From JACDAN01 sp035265935 (GTDB taxonomy: Bacteria; Actinomycetota; Thermoleophilia; Gaiellales; Gaiellaceae): 17,769 nt of DNA. Below are positions 1 to 7,165 of this stretch, in pieces. Under the pieces are notes generated by a model. It did no database searches. It saw nothing but the letters and a program-made list of their open reading frames with translations, and was not told where the DNA came from. Position 1 is the first letter of the stretch, and the number at the start of each line of letters is the position of its first letter. The stretch lies in contig DATFOC010000030.1 of assembly GCA_035265935.1 (NCBI GenBank), forward strand, positions 1 to 17,769, read 5' to 3'. The position numbers and the translations under genes were made by a program.

Positions 1-35
1 CGGAGCCGGCGGCGGCGAAGGCGGGAGGAAAAGAA

Positions 36-59
36 GGGGCCGCTGTTTCCAGCGGCCCC
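36..59 (-). terminator. Rho-independent terminator-like hairpin, minus strand
   Basis: A perfect 10-bp GC-rich stem (36-45 with 50-59) closes a 4-nt loop. Read on the minus strand, the hairpin is followed directly by the T-rich run TTCTTTTCC (35-27). On the plus strand there is no comparable T tract. It would therefore end minus-strand transcription coming from about 260, possibly as an attenuator for a gene beyond the left edge of the window. Confidence 0.6.
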
Positions 60-260
60 GTTCCAATACCAGCGGTGGATTTGGTAGAGGCGCTTACCTA
101 CTCGGCTGGATGCCGGTGGCGCGTAGCGCGACGTCCCCCACGCTGGCTAGGCGGTTCCCTACAGGTCTCAGGGACACGCCCCTACCCGCTGGTACCTCCA
201 CTGCCCGTACTTGAAGATTTCACTACCGGACCACCTCCTTTCCGCGGTAGCCGAAATGTA
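60..260 (-). ncRNA. Candidate structured leader or small RNA (unidentified)
   Basis: No convincing gene covers this stretch. On the minus strand it starts near a weak -10-like TACATT (260-255) and an exceptionally complete Shine-Dalgarno, AAAGGAGGTG (241-232), and runs into the terminator at 36-59. A 9-bp stem (67-75 with 186-194, all Watson-Crick) encloses about 110 nt with smaller internal hairpins: GGTA/TACC at 83-86/95-98, CGGC/GCCG near 103-115, GCGC/GCGC at 119-122/126-129, and TCCCT/AGGGA near 155-173. This looks like a riboswitch or attenuator leader, or a free-standing small RNA. I could not match it to cobalamin, RNase P, tmRNA, SRP or other families I know. The assignment is inferred from base pairing alone. 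Confidence 0.35.
182..223 (-). CDS. Possible 13-residue leader peptide
   Basis: A GTG codon at 223-221 lies 10 nt after GGAGG (238-234), which is part of a ten-base match to the anti-Shine-Dalgarno. It opens a 13-codon frame encoding MKSSSTGSGGTSG and ending in TAG (184-182). The peptide is Ser/Gly/Thr-rich with no recognisable function. The strong ribosome-binding site, and the overlap of the 3' end with one arm of the 9-bp closing stem (186-194), suggest that translation could influence folding of the downstream RNA. A frame this short can arise by chance. The ribosome-binding site is its only real support. Confidence 0.25.
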   Translation of the reverse strand: MKSSSTGSGGTSG

Positions 261-338
261 GCGGAGAGGGAGGAGGTCGGTACCGCACCTTCTCGCCGGC
301 TCGGGCAGACTCACTGCCAACGCGACCCTGGTCACGCC

Positions 339-791
339 TTGGCCGAAGAGCAGACAAACGCAGCCACTCCGGAGCAGCTGTACCGGGCGGTGCTCAAATG
401 CTGGAACGTACGGAACGCGGCCGGGTTCGCAGGCCTCTTCGAATCCGAGGGCCACAGCATCGGCTTCGACGGCAGCGAAATGCACGGTCCGGAGGAAATC
501 GAGTCTGCGCTGGGCGAGATCTTCGCCGACCACGAAACCGCGGCCTACGTCGCGAAGATCCGCGAGGTGCGGCTGCTGACACCGGAGCTCGCCCTGCTGG
601 GCGCCGTCGTGGGCATGGTTCCCGCCGGACAGGACGATCTCGATCCCGACAAGAACGCGGTGCAGACGCTCGTCGCCAAGCGTCATCCGGAGGGCTGGAG
701 GGTCGCGCTGCTCCAGAACACGCCGGCCCAGTACCACGGCCGGCCGGAGGTAGCCGAGGCGTTGACGGCCGAGCTTCGGGATCTGCTCTAG
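339..791 (+). CDS. SgcJ/EcaC-family SnoaL-like protein (NTF2 fold)
   Basis: A 150-residue protein of the SnoaL-like/DUF4440 superfamily, resembling proteins annotated as SgcJ/EcaC-family oxidoreductases. Conserved-looking segments are WNVRNAAGFAGLFE near the N-terminus, then GFDGSEMHG, FADHETAAYVAKIREVR, NAVQTLVAK and LLQNTPAQYHGRPE at the C-terminus. The family has a cone-shaped NTF2-like fold; substrate and reaction are unknown here. The open frame extends upstream to 75, but residues encoded by 75-338 are low-complexity Arg/Pro-rich sequence unlike the family, so I place the start at TTG 339. No Shine-Dalgarno precedes this TTG. An AGGAGG at 271-276 has no in-frame start nearby, so the start remains uncertain. 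The gene converges on the O-methyltransferase gene with only 4 nt between stops. Confidence 0.75.
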   Translation: MAEEQTNAATPEQLYRAVLKCWNVRNAAGFAGLFESEGHSIGFDGSEMHGPEEIESALGEIFADHETAAYVAKIREVRLLTPELALLGAVVGMVPAGQDDLDPDKNAVQTLVAKRHPEGWRVALLQNTPAQYHGRPEVAEALTAELRDLL

Positions 792-795
792 AAGG

Positions 796-1383
796 TCAGG
801 CCAAGACGACGCTGAGCTCGAGCCCGCGGTCGAGCGGGACGGTGACGGATTCGAGCGTGGAGTCCGCCTGGCGCGCTCGCGAGTACGCGCCCAGCGTCTC
901 CTCGTGGGAAAGGACGTTGTCGGCCACGAAGAGGGCACCGGGCTCGACCTTGGGCCGGGCGAGCTCGAAGAGCCGCTCGTAGTCGTCCTTCTCGGCGTCG
1001 ATGAACACGATGTCGAAGACGTCGTCGATCTTCGGGAGCGTCTCGAACGCGTCGCCCTCGAGCAGCTCGGCAGTGTCTTCCAGCCCCGCCTCGGCGATGT
1101 TGGCCCGCCAGGCCTCGGCCTTCACGGGATCGGCCTCCAGCGAGAGGATCCGCCCACCGAAGTAGCGGAGGCCGGCGGCGAGCCAGATCGTCGAGTAGCC
1201 GCGCGATCCTCCGATCTCCAGGACCTCGCAGTCCGTGTGGGGCGCAACCAGGTCGAAGAGGAACTGCCCCGTCGTCCTCGCGACCTGCCTGGAGCGAAGC
1301 TCCCGAGAGACACCCTGCTCGCGCTCGGCGGCATCCTCCGCCTCGAGCCGCTTCAGCACCGCGCGAACCCGGTCGTCGAGCAT
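796..1383 (-). CDS. Class I SAM-dependent O-methyltransferase (COMT-like)
   Basis: A 195-residue enzyme of the small bacterial catechol-O-methyltransferase-like family (Methyltransf_3/COG4122 type), expected to transfer methyl from S-adenosylmethionine to a hydroxyl of a small molecule. The SAM-binding glycine loop VLEIGGSRGYS lies at residues 54-64 and the acidic strand-2 end LSLEADP at 80-86. The metal-site pattern is FIDAEKDDY at 127-135 and ADN at 154-156, giving candidate metal ligands Asp129, Asp155 and Asn156. ATG 1383 shares one base with the TGA stop of the Rieske gene (TGATG), so translation is probably coupled. It is the last gene of the minus-strand sufS-sufU-Rieske run. Substrate cannot be predicted, and a role in Fe-S assembly is not implied beyond co-transcription. 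Confidence 0.88.
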   Translation of the reverse strand: MLDDRVRAVLKRLEAEDAAEREQGVSRELRSRQVARTTGQFLFDLVAPHTDCEVLEIGGSRGYSTIWLAAGLRYFGGRILSLEADPVKAEAWRANIAEAGLEDTAELLEGDAFETLPKIDDVFDIVFIDAEKDDYERLFELARPKVEPGALFVADNVLSHEETLGAYSRARQADSTLESVTVPLDRGLELSVVLA

Positions 1384-1694
1384 CAGACGTCCACCTTCAC
1401 CACGCCATCCTCCACGACCACAGGAAACGTCTCCACCGGCTGGTAGGCGGGAAGGGAGAGCGGCCGGCCCGTGCAGATGTCGAACTCGGAGCCGTGGCGC
1501 GGGCAGACCACGACGCCGCGGTCAGGGTCGTGCTCACCCTCCGCGAGCGGCCCGTCGTCGTGCGAGCAGCGGTCCTCGATCGCGCAGAGCTTTCCGCCCA
1601 GGTTGTAGACGCCGACCGCGACTTGTCCGACGTGGACGATCTTGACGCTGCCGGGCGGGAACTCGTCGAGCGGCGCGACGGTGACCAGCGCCAA
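1383..1694 (-). CDS. Rieske-type [2Fe-2S] ferredoxin
   Basis: A 103-residue soluble Rieske domain. The cluster ligands are plain: CSH at 43-45 and CPRHGS at 64-69, i.e. Cys43/His45 and Cys64/His67 in the C-x-H...C-x2-H arrangement of bacterial ferredoxin subunits (NirD/BphF type). It has no signal peptide and no oxygenase partner nearby. The start is TTG 1694, 6 nt after the sufU stop, with no clear Shine-Dalgarno; a small GGTCT/AGACC hairpin (1698-1710) spans the sufU stop. Its place directly after sufU suggests it is loaded by, or donates electrons to, the SUF machinery. Similar ferredoxins are commonly found beside suf genes in actinobacteria, but the partner protein is unknown. Confidence 0.92.
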   Translation of the reverse strand: MALVTVAPLDEFPPGSVKIVHVGQVAVGVYNLGGKLCAIEDRCSHDDGPLAEGEHDPDRGVVVCPRHGSEFDICTGRPLSLPAYQPVETFPVVVEDGVVKVDV

Positions 1695-1700
1695 GCCGGT

Positions 1701-2129
1701 CTACGAGACCTTGAACTGGTCGTCCAGCCCAGACCACTCCGCGGGGAGCGGCGTGCCCTTCGCCCGATGCAGCGCGACCTTGAGGACCCCGAGCCCGAGC
1801 AGCGCGCACTTGAGCCGGATGGGCGTCAACGGGATCCCGATCTCTTCGAGCAGCTCGTCCTTCGAGAGCTCTCCGATCGCTGTCGCGGTCCGACCCTCGA
1901 CCATCTCCATCAGCATCGACGTCGCCGCCTGGCTGATCGCGCAACCGCGGCCGGAGAACTTGACCTCCTCGATCGTCTCGCCGTCCTCGCCGAAGGCCAC
2001 ATAGATCGCGACCTCGTCGCCGCAGAGCGGGTTCAGCCCCTCGGCCTGCGCGTCGGCGTCCTCGATCACCCCGTGTCCGCGGGGGTTCTTGTAGTGGTCG
2101 AGGATCACCTCTCTGTACAGGTCTTCCAC
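1701..2129 (-). CDS. sufU: SufU, zinc-dependent sulfur acceptor for Fe-S assembly
   Basis: A 142-residue IscU-like protein of the SufU branch, which takes persulfide sulfur from SufS and passes it to the SufBCD scaffold. It opens with the family signature LYREVILDHYKNPR (residues 4-17). The three conserved cysteines are visible: Cys36 in NPLCGDE (with Asp38), Cys63 in GRGCAIS, and Cys108 in RLKCALL. These match the SufU zinc/sulfur-transfer site. It has the extra segment between the second and third Cys that separates SufU from IscU. I chose GTG 2129, 10 nt after the sufS stop, because it matches the usual SufU N-terminus. It lacks a good Shine-Dalgarno. An ATG at 2174 inside sufS would add 15 residues and is less likely. 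Confidence 0.93.
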   Translation of the reverse strand: MEDLYREVILDHYKNPRGHGVIEDADAQAEGLNPLCGDEVAIYVAFGEDGETIEEVKFSGRGCAISQAATSMLMEMVEGRTATAIGELSKDELLEEIGIPLTPIRLKCALLGLGVLKVALHRAKGTPLPAEWSGLDDQFKVS

Positions 2130-2139
2130 GAAAAGGAGG

Positions 2140-3384
2140 CTAGCCGAACACCTTTCGGGCGCGGAGGAGCCCATCGTGGAGGCGATCGACGTCCTCCTGG
2201 ACGGTGTAGAGGTAGAAGCTCGCGCGATTCGTCGCCGAGACGCCCAGCCTGGCCATCAACGGCTGGCAGCAGTGGTGGCCCGCGCGGATCGCGACGCCCT
2301 CCCAGTCCAGGACCTGCGCGACGTCGTGCGGATGGATGCCCTCCATGTTGAACGAGACGATCCCGGCCCGCTTCTCCGGCGCCGGGCCGTACAGCTGGAT
2401 CCCCGGCACGTCGCCGAGGCGCTCGAGCGCGTAGGCGACGAGGTCGTGCTCGTGCTGCTCGATGGCCTCGAGCCCGATCCCGTTCAGGTAGTCGATCGCC
2501 GCGCCGAACCCGACGGCTTCGGCGATCGGCGCCGTCCCTGCCTCGAACTTGTGCGGGAGGTCGCCCCAGGTGGTCTCCTCGAACTGCACCTTGCGGATCA
2601 TGTGGCCGCCGAGGTTGAACGGCTCCATCGACTCGAGCAGCTCGCGGCGGCCCCAGAGGGCGCCGACGCCGCTCGGTCCGCAGAGCTTGTGCGCGGAGAA
2701 CGCGAGGAAGTCGCACCCGAGCGTCTGCACGTCGATCGACCGGTGCGGCGCGGCCTGCGCGGCGTCGACGACGCTGACCGCGCCGTGCTCGTGCGCCCAT
2801 GCCGTCAGCTTCTCGACGGGGTTCACGGTCCCCAGCGCGTTGGAGACGAGGTTGGCGGCGACGACCTTGAGCTCGCCGTCGCGGGTGATCTCGTCGAGCC
2901 CGTCCAGGTCGAGCTCACCGCCGTCGGTCAGGCGCACCATCCGAAACGATGCGCCTGTCCGCTTGGCGACGTACTGCCAGGGCACGAAGTTGGAGTGGTG
3001 CTCGAGCTCAGTGACGACGACGACGTCTCCGGGCCCGAGCCTCGCGAGCCCGTACGCGTAGGCGACGAGGTTAAGGCTCTCCGTGGCGTTCCGCGTGAAG
3101 ATCAGCTCCCGCGAGGAAGGAGCGTTGACGAACTTCGCGATCCGGTCGCGCGCGCCCTCAAACGCCTCCGTCGACCGCTCTGCCAGCGCATAGACCCCGC
3201 GGTGGACGTTTCCGTACGAGGTCTCGTAGAACTGCGTCATCGCCTCCAGCATCTGCCGAGGCTTCTGCGCCGTCACGGCGGAGTCGAGATACGCGAGCGG
3301 CTTGCCGTTGATCTCCTGCTGGAGAATCGGGAAGTCGGCGCGCAGCTTCTGCGCGTCGAGCGTCGTGCGTGTCTCGACGGCCAT
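2140..3384 (-). CDS. sufS: SufS, group II cysteine desulfurase
   Basis: A 414-residue PLP-dependent enzyme that removes sulfur from cysteine to form a persulfide for SufU. The PLP lysine is Lys233 in FSAHKLCGPSG. The cofactor-stacking histidine is in ELEHHSN (His129/His130), and Asp207 in VVDAAQ binds the pyridine nitrogen. The catalytic cysteine is Cys372 in RAGHHCCQPLM, with a second Cys beside it. Length matches SufS/CsdB enzymes (about 405-415). The open frame extends upstream to 3681, but that part is Arg/Pro-rich and overlaps the methyltransferase gene, so ATG 3384 (MAVETRTTLDAQKLRADFP) is the start. No strong Shine-Dalgarno is visible. The gene sits 29 nt after the methyltransferase gene and 10 nt before sufU, consistent with one transcript. 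Confidence 0.96.
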   Translation of the reverse strand: MAVETRTTLDAQKLRADFPILQQEINGKPLAYLDSAVTAQKPRQMLEAMTQFYETSYGNVHRGVYALAERSTEAFEGARDRIAKFVNAPSSRELIFTRNATESLNLVAYAYGLARLGPGDVVVVTELEHHSNFVPWQYVAKRTGASFRMVRLTDGGELDLDGLDEITRDGELKVVAANLVSNALGTVNPVEKLTAWAHEHGAVSVVDAAQAAPHRSIDVQTLGCDFLAFSAHKLCGPSGVGALWGRRELLESMEPFNLGGHMIRKVQFEETTWGDLPHKFEAGTAPIAEAVGFGAAIDYLNGIGLEAIEQHEHDLVAYALERLGDVPGIQLYGPAPEKRAGIVSFNMEGIHPHDVAQVLDWEGVAIRAGHHCCQPLMARLGVSATNRASFYLYTVQEDVDRLHDGLLRARKVFG

Positions 3385-3413
3385 GGAGCCATCGTAGCCC
3401 CGTGGGTGGAGGC

Positions 3414-4058
3414 CTAGGAGGAGCGCTCGAAACCGGCAAGGCGCCAGAGCGCACCGTCGTGCTCCCACGCCGCGGTGAGGCCGGCGCTTTCCGCGGCCGC
3501 GAAGAGCCGTTCGGGGCGGTGGATGAAGGAGCGGTACTCCATGGAGCGCGCGGCGAGGTAGGCGTTGGCGGCCGACGCCCCGACCCGCGTCCACCACGTC
3601 CGGCGGGGAACGCTGAACGCGAGGAGGAGGCGCGCTCGGCCGGCGGCGGCCGAAACGAGCGCCTCGCCGTCCGGGTAGCAACAGACGACGCGGTGCATGA
3701 CGACGACATCGGCTTCTGGGAACTCCTCGGCGGCGTCCGCGAAGTCGACGGCTCGCCGCTCCACCCGGGCCTCGACTCCGGCCTCCCGCGCGAGCTCCGC
3801 CGCCGTCGCGTCGTACGACGACGAGAGCTCGACGGTGATCGCTCGCTCCGCGCCGGCCTTCAAGAGCTCCAGACCGAGCACCCCGTTCCCGCCTCCGACG
3901 TCGAGCACGCTGCCGGCGACGCCACGGCGTACGACGAAACCGACGATCCGTCGGGCATTGCGGTCGGGACCGCGCCGCCGGTAGGCGCGAGCGTCACGCC
4001 TTGCGATCTTCTCGGTGAAGAAACTGTCGTATCCCTGCCGGGAGCAGCAGCCGGCCAT
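3414..4058 (-). CDS. Class I SAM-dependent methyltransferase, substrate unknown
   Basis: A 214-residue Rossmann-type methyltransferase. SAM-binding motif I is VLDVGGGNG at 51-59. The acidic strand-2 end is TVELS at 75-79, and the post-motif segment HRVVCCYPD is at 122-130. The N-terminus carries a Cys pair (MAGCCS) and a basic GYDxFFxxKxARRDxRxYRRRGxD segment, which I recall as a conserved opening in a group of uncharacterised actinobacterial methyltransferases; metal or redox sensitivity of the Cys pair is speculation. ATG 4058 is 35 nt from the divergent cytochrome gene start. It lies 29 nt upstream of sufS on the same strand, so it may head the sufS transcript. The substrate is unknown. 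Confidence 0.82.
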   Translation of the reverse strand: MAGCCSRQGYDSFFTEKIARRDARAYRRRGPDRNARRIVGFVVRRGVAGSVLDVGGGNGVLGLELLKAGAERAITVELSSSYDATAAELAREAGVEARVERRAVDFADAAEEFPEADVVVMHRVVCCYPDGEALVSAAAGRARLLLAFSVPRRTWWTRVGASAANAYLAARSMEYRSFIHRPERLFAAAESAGLTAAWEHDGALWRLAGFERSS

Positions 4059-4080
4059 CGAGCCGTCAGGGTATCCCCAC

Positions 4081-4094
4081 TACTCTTGGGGCGA
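4081..4094 (+). promoter_or_regulatory. Candidate -10 box for a leaderless cytochrome transcript
   Basis: TACTCT (4081-4086) fits the TAnnnT actinobacterial -10 pattern and ends 7 nt before ATG 4094, so transcription would begin at or next to the start codon. There is no proper Shine-Dalgarno before this ATG, only GGGG. No clear -35 is visible. The divergent methyltransferase start is only 35 nt away, so its promoter must share this short gap. Confidence 0.35.
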
Positions 4095-5470
4095 TGCGAG
4101 CGAGGCTCGTCGCACTGACCGCGATCGCCTGCGTCGGGCTCCTCGCGGGGTGCGGCGGAGACGGCGATTCCGCCTCCGAGTCGAGCGAGCCCGGCGCGAA
4201 GGTCTTCGCCGACGCCGGGTGCGGCAGCTGCCACACGCTGGACGCCGCCGGGTCGAGCGGATCCGTCGGGCCGAACCTCGACGACGCGAATCCGTCCTTC
4301 GACCAGGTCGTCGGCAAGGTGAGGAGCGGAGGGGGCGTAATGCCCTCATTCGAGGGTGACCTGAGCGAGCGGGAGATTCGAGACGTCGCCGCCTTCGTCT
4401 CCGGCGGAGAAGCCGGCCAGGCGGCAGCAGATGTGTCGGCGATCAAGCCGTTCAAGCCGAACACCGAGCGGCTCGAGGGGTGTCTCGACGCCGACTGCCG
4501 CCGGCAGGCGTTCGGCAACGTCGCGTTCCGCGAGGGCCCCAAGGCCGCGCTGGCGCTCTTCGCGGAGAAGCTCTCCGAGGATGCCGTGCAGGCCGACTGC
4601 CACCGGATCGCGCACACGATCGGCGCAGCCTCGCTCCAGCACCATGACGGCGACGTCGGCAAAGCCCTTGCCGAGGGGAACGGGATCTGCGCGTCCGGCT
4701 ACTACCACGGCCTTCTGGAGTGGAAGCTGGCCGATGTGCCGAAGGACAAAGTCACGTCGGTCGCGCGCACCGTCTGCGACCAGACCAAGAGCACGTCCAC
4801 CTCGTTCGTCTACTACCAGTGCGTCCACGGGCTCGGGCACGGGCTGATGCTCTACACGCTGTACGACCTGCCCGGAGCGCTGCGACTTTGCCACGGGCTG
4901 GTCAGCGACTTCGACCGGGTCTCGTGCAGCGGCGGAGTCTTCATGGAGAACCAGCAGTCCTCCTACGGCATCACCTCGCCGTGGCTGAAGAAGGACGATC
5001 TGCTCTACCCGTGCGGGATCGTCGCGCAGTCCGACAAGACGTACTGCTACCTCCTGGTGACCTCGCAGATCCTCCCGCGCGTCGGGTGGGACTGGAAGAA
5101 GACGGCGGACTGGTGCCGCAAGAGCGAGGAGGGCTTCGTCGAGCTCTGCTTCCAGTCGTATGGGCGCGACGCGTCAGGGAACTCGCTGCAGGATCCAGCC
5201 AAGGCGCGGGCTCTCTGCGCGAACGCGGGGAGCGGCGAAGAGGAGTGCATCTTCGGTGCGGTGCGCGACATCCTCAACACCGATCCGACGGACCTCGACG
5301 CCGCCCGCCTCTGCCAGCTTGCAAAGCCGGCTCACCGGTCCTACTGCGCGTACGGGATCGGCTCGATCGTCGCCGTCAAGCACGGCTCGGCGAAAGCGAA
5401 GCGGGCGGACTGCCGGCGGTTCCTGGCCGGCCGGTACTACATGGACTGCCTGCGCGGCGCGAACGCCTAG
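4094..5470 (+). CDS. Cytochrome c lipoprotein fused to an 18-Cys repeat domain
   Basis: A 458-residue exported protein. A signal peptide with lipobox LLAGC (Cys20) predicts a membrane-anchored lipoprotein. Residues about 34-104 form a small class I cytochrome c domain with haem site CGSCH (43-47) and probable axial Met83 in GGGVMPSF. Residues about 125-458 are a domain I do not recognise. It holds 18 cysteines and several His motifs (DCHRIAH 168-174, CASGYYHG 199-206, CVHGLGHG 243-250). From Cys228 on, Cys pairs 10-15 residues apart recur about every 33-41 residues (228/243, 266/278, 307/318, 341/352, 375/385, 407/418, 440/452), as in a disulfide-stapled helical-repeat protein. The even Cys count fits an oxidising compartment. 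It probably carries electrons, and the repeat may bind a partner or metal. Its TAG overlaps the convergent dipZ stop within CTAG. Confidence 0.85.
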   Translation: MRARLVALTAIACVGLLAGCGGDGDSASESSEPGAKVFADAGCGSCHTLDAAGSSGSVGPNLDDANPSFDQVVGKVRSGGGVMPSFEGDLSEREIRDVAAFVSGGEAGQAAADVSAIKPFKPNTERLEGCLDADCRRQAFGNVAFREGPKAALALFAEKLSEDAVQADCHRIAHTIGAASLQHHDGDVGKALAEGNGICASGYYHGLLEWKLADVPKDKVTSVARTVCDQTKSTSTSFVYYQCVHGLGHGLMLYTLYDLPGALRLCHGLVSDFDRVSCSGGVFMENQQSSYGITSPWLKKDDLLYPCGIVAQSDKTYCYLLVTSQILPRVGWDWKKTADWCRKSEEGFVELCFQSYGRDASGNSLQDPAKARALCANAGSGEEECIFGAVRDILNTDPTDLDAARLCQLAKPAHRSYCAYGIGSIVAVKHGSAKAKRADCRRFLAGRYYMDCLRGANA

Positions 5471-7089
5471 CCGAACGTGAATGCGTAGGCGGAGAGGGCC
5501 GGCGTGAAACGGAGCTCCAGCAGCCCTTCGCGAAGCTCCGGTCGCTCGAGCAACCGGTAGAGGCGAGGCTCCCCCCCGATGCTCAGAGCACGACGGCGTC
5601 GGCCGTCGACAAGGACTTCGAGCCGGCCGCTGCCGCCAAGGACGAGGTTCACCTCCCGAGCCGTGAACCGGATCCGTAGCCGTGCCCCACGCCTGGCCAC
5701 GATCCGTTCCGGCTCGACGATCAGCCGGCCATCGTACGCGAGCTGGCCGGGGCCAAGGAAGCGCGGGAAGCGATAGGACGCTTCCCGATTCGCGACGATT
5801 CGGCTGCCGACGAAGTTTGCGAGGCGTTCGAACCCGAGATACGACTCCGGTGTGAGCGGCCCGCTCGGAGTCCGGTCGGCGACCTCCGAGACCTCCCCGC
5901 GCACGCCCGACCCGAGGTAGCGGCGGATTTGCCGCTCGGTCTCCTCGTACTCCCCTTCGCCGTAGTGGTAGTAGCGGACTCGGCCCGAGCGATCGATCAG
6001 ATACTTCGCCGGCCAGTACTGGTTCGCGTAGCTCGTCCAGGTGACGAAGTCGTTGTCGAGCGCGACCGGGTACCGAATCCCGAGCTTGCGAACGGCGCTG
6101 CGCACGTTGTCCGGCTCGCGCTCGAAGGCGAACTCGGGCGCGTGGACGCCCACGATCGTCAGCCCGTCGTCCCGGTACCTGCGGTCCCAGGTCTTGAGAT
6201 GGGGCAGGGTGCGAAGGCAGTTGACGCACGAGTACGTCCAGAAGTCGATGAGGACGACTCGGCCGCGGAGCTCGTGGAGCGAGAGCGGGTCGGAGTTGAT
6301 CCAGCCGACGATCCCTCCGAGCTCCTGCGCGACCGGCGCAGTGCCTGCCACGGCCAGCGCGGGCTCATCGCCGCTGCGCCGGAGTTGGGCGAGCTCGCGC
6401 TTCGCCGTGGCGTTCTGCTCGACCTTCGCCTGCAGCGCCTCGGTGTAGCCGGGGACCGCGGTCGTGAAGCGCTGGTCGGCGCCGAGCGCGATTGCGATCG
6501 CGGAGACACCTATCAACGCGCCGGCGACACGCCGGGTCGTCTCCGCGTGTTTTCGGAGGAAGCCGACACCCTCGGTGAGCCTCTTGCTCCCGACGGCGAT
6601 CGCGAGCATCGGCACTGCGGCGCCGCTCGCGTAGGCGACGGCCACGAAGAAGGTCTCGAGCCCACCGCCACCGGTCGCCGATAGCGCGGTCACTGCGGCC
6701 AGAACGGGCCCGGCGCACGGGACGAAGACGAGGCCCAGGCTCGCGCCGAGCACGGTCCCGCTGCTCTCGGTGCGGGGTCGCCGGCGGGTGAGGAACAGCA
6801 GCGGTCTCTCCGCCAGCCTGGCAACCGCCGGAAAGAGCAGCGTCGCCGCCAGCAGCAGGAGCAGGACGATCGCGAGGTTCCTCAGCGTGTCCTGGGGCAG
6901 TCCCAAGCTGTCGAGCAGGGCCGCGCCGATGACGGTGAAGACGCTGAAGCTCCCGACGAGGCCGAGGATGATCCCGAAGGGCCGACGCCCTGAGGCACCG
7001 CCGCCGAGCAGGATCGGGAGCACGGGCAGGACGCACGGCGAGATGGCCGTGATCAAGCCCGCAAGAAACGCGATCCCGAGCAGGATCAC
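5467..7089 (-). CDS. dipZ: DipZ-like CcdA-thioredoxin membrane protein
   Basis: A 540-residue protein with three parts. Residues 1 to about 205 are a CcdA/DsbD-type membrane domain with its redox cysteines Cys19 (AISPCVLP) and Cys125 (FVPCAGP) in equivalent half-repeat positions. Residues about 255-395 are a periplasmic TlpA-like thioredoxin domain with WTYSCVNC (active Cys288/Cys291) and a likely cis-proline at Pro360 (YWPAKYLID). Residues about 400-540 are a beta-rich C-terminal domain, as in mycobacterial DipZ. The family moves reducing equivalents across the membrane to reduce exported disulfides, including apocytochrome c cysteines. The start is GTG 7089. It converges on the Cys-rich cytochrome gene, a plausible client. 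It may be read from the suf operon through the hairpin at 7157-7211 or have its own promoter; neither is clear. Confidence 0.9.
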   Translation of the reverse strand: MILLGIAFLAGLITAISPCVLPVLPILLGGGASGRRPFGIILGLVGSFSVFTVIGAALLDSLGLPQDTLRNLAIVLLLLLAATLLFPAVARLAERPLLFLTRRRPRTESSGTVLGASLGLVFVPCAGPVLAAVTALSATGGGGLETFFVAVAYASGAAVPMLAIAVGSKRLTEGVGFLRKHAETTRRVAGALIGVSAIAIALGADQRFTTAVPGYTEALQAKVEQNATAKRELAQLRRSGDEPALAVAGTAPVAQELGGIVGWINSDPLSLHELRGRVVLIDFWTYSCVNCLRTLPHLKTWDRRYRDDGLTIVGVHAPEFAFEREPDNVRSAVRKLGIRYPVALDNDFVTWTSYANQYWPAKYLIDRSGRVRYYHYGEGEYEETERQIRRYLGSGVRGEVSEVADRTPSGPLTPESYLGFERLANFVGSRIVANREASYRFPRFLGPGQLAYDGRLIVEPERIVARRGARLRIRFTAREVNLVLGGSGRLEVLVDGRRRRALSIGGEPRLYRLLERPELREGLLELRFTPALSAYAFTFG

Positions 7090-7130
7090 CGGCTCAGAGT
7101 AGGCCGACCGCCATTACGGCCGGCTTAATT

Positions 7131-7165
7131 GGTCGTGCGCTAGGAGGGTCGTGCGCTAGGAGGGT
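7131..7165. repeat. 16-bp tandem direct repeat, about two copies
   Basis: GGTCGTGCGCTAGGAG occurs at 7131-7146 and again at 7147-7162, followed by three more matching bases (GGT). The second copy runs into the left arm of the neighbouring 20-bp hairpin. The repeat lies downstream of sufD and upstream of the dipZ-like gene. It could be slippage, a binding site for a dimeric protein, or a decayed palindromic element. Confidence 0.85.

Noticed and set aside
75..130. tRNA-like string TTGGTAGAGGCGC
   Set aside because: It resembles a D-arm only. No acceptor stem, anticodon arm or T-loop could be assembled around it.
228..243. Plus-strand resemblance to the 3' end of 16S rRNA (ACCACCTCCTTTC)
   Set aside because: No other 16S sequence is adjacent. 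The match is explained by an unusually complete Shine-Dalgarno on the minus strand.
75..338. In-frame upstream extension of the SgcJ/EcaC-family gene from GTG 75
   Set aside because: The encoded residues are Arg/Pro-rich with no family similarity and overlap the minus-strand structured region; the family fold begins after TTG 339.
2176..3417. A 413-codon open frame antisense to sufS
   Set aside because: Same GC codon-position artefact; no domain, and the opposite strand encodes a certain SufS.
3385..3681. N-terminal extension of SufS
   Set aside because: It overlaps the methyltransferase gene and reads as Arg/Pro-rich sequence from another frame; SufS homologues begin at the ATG at 3384.
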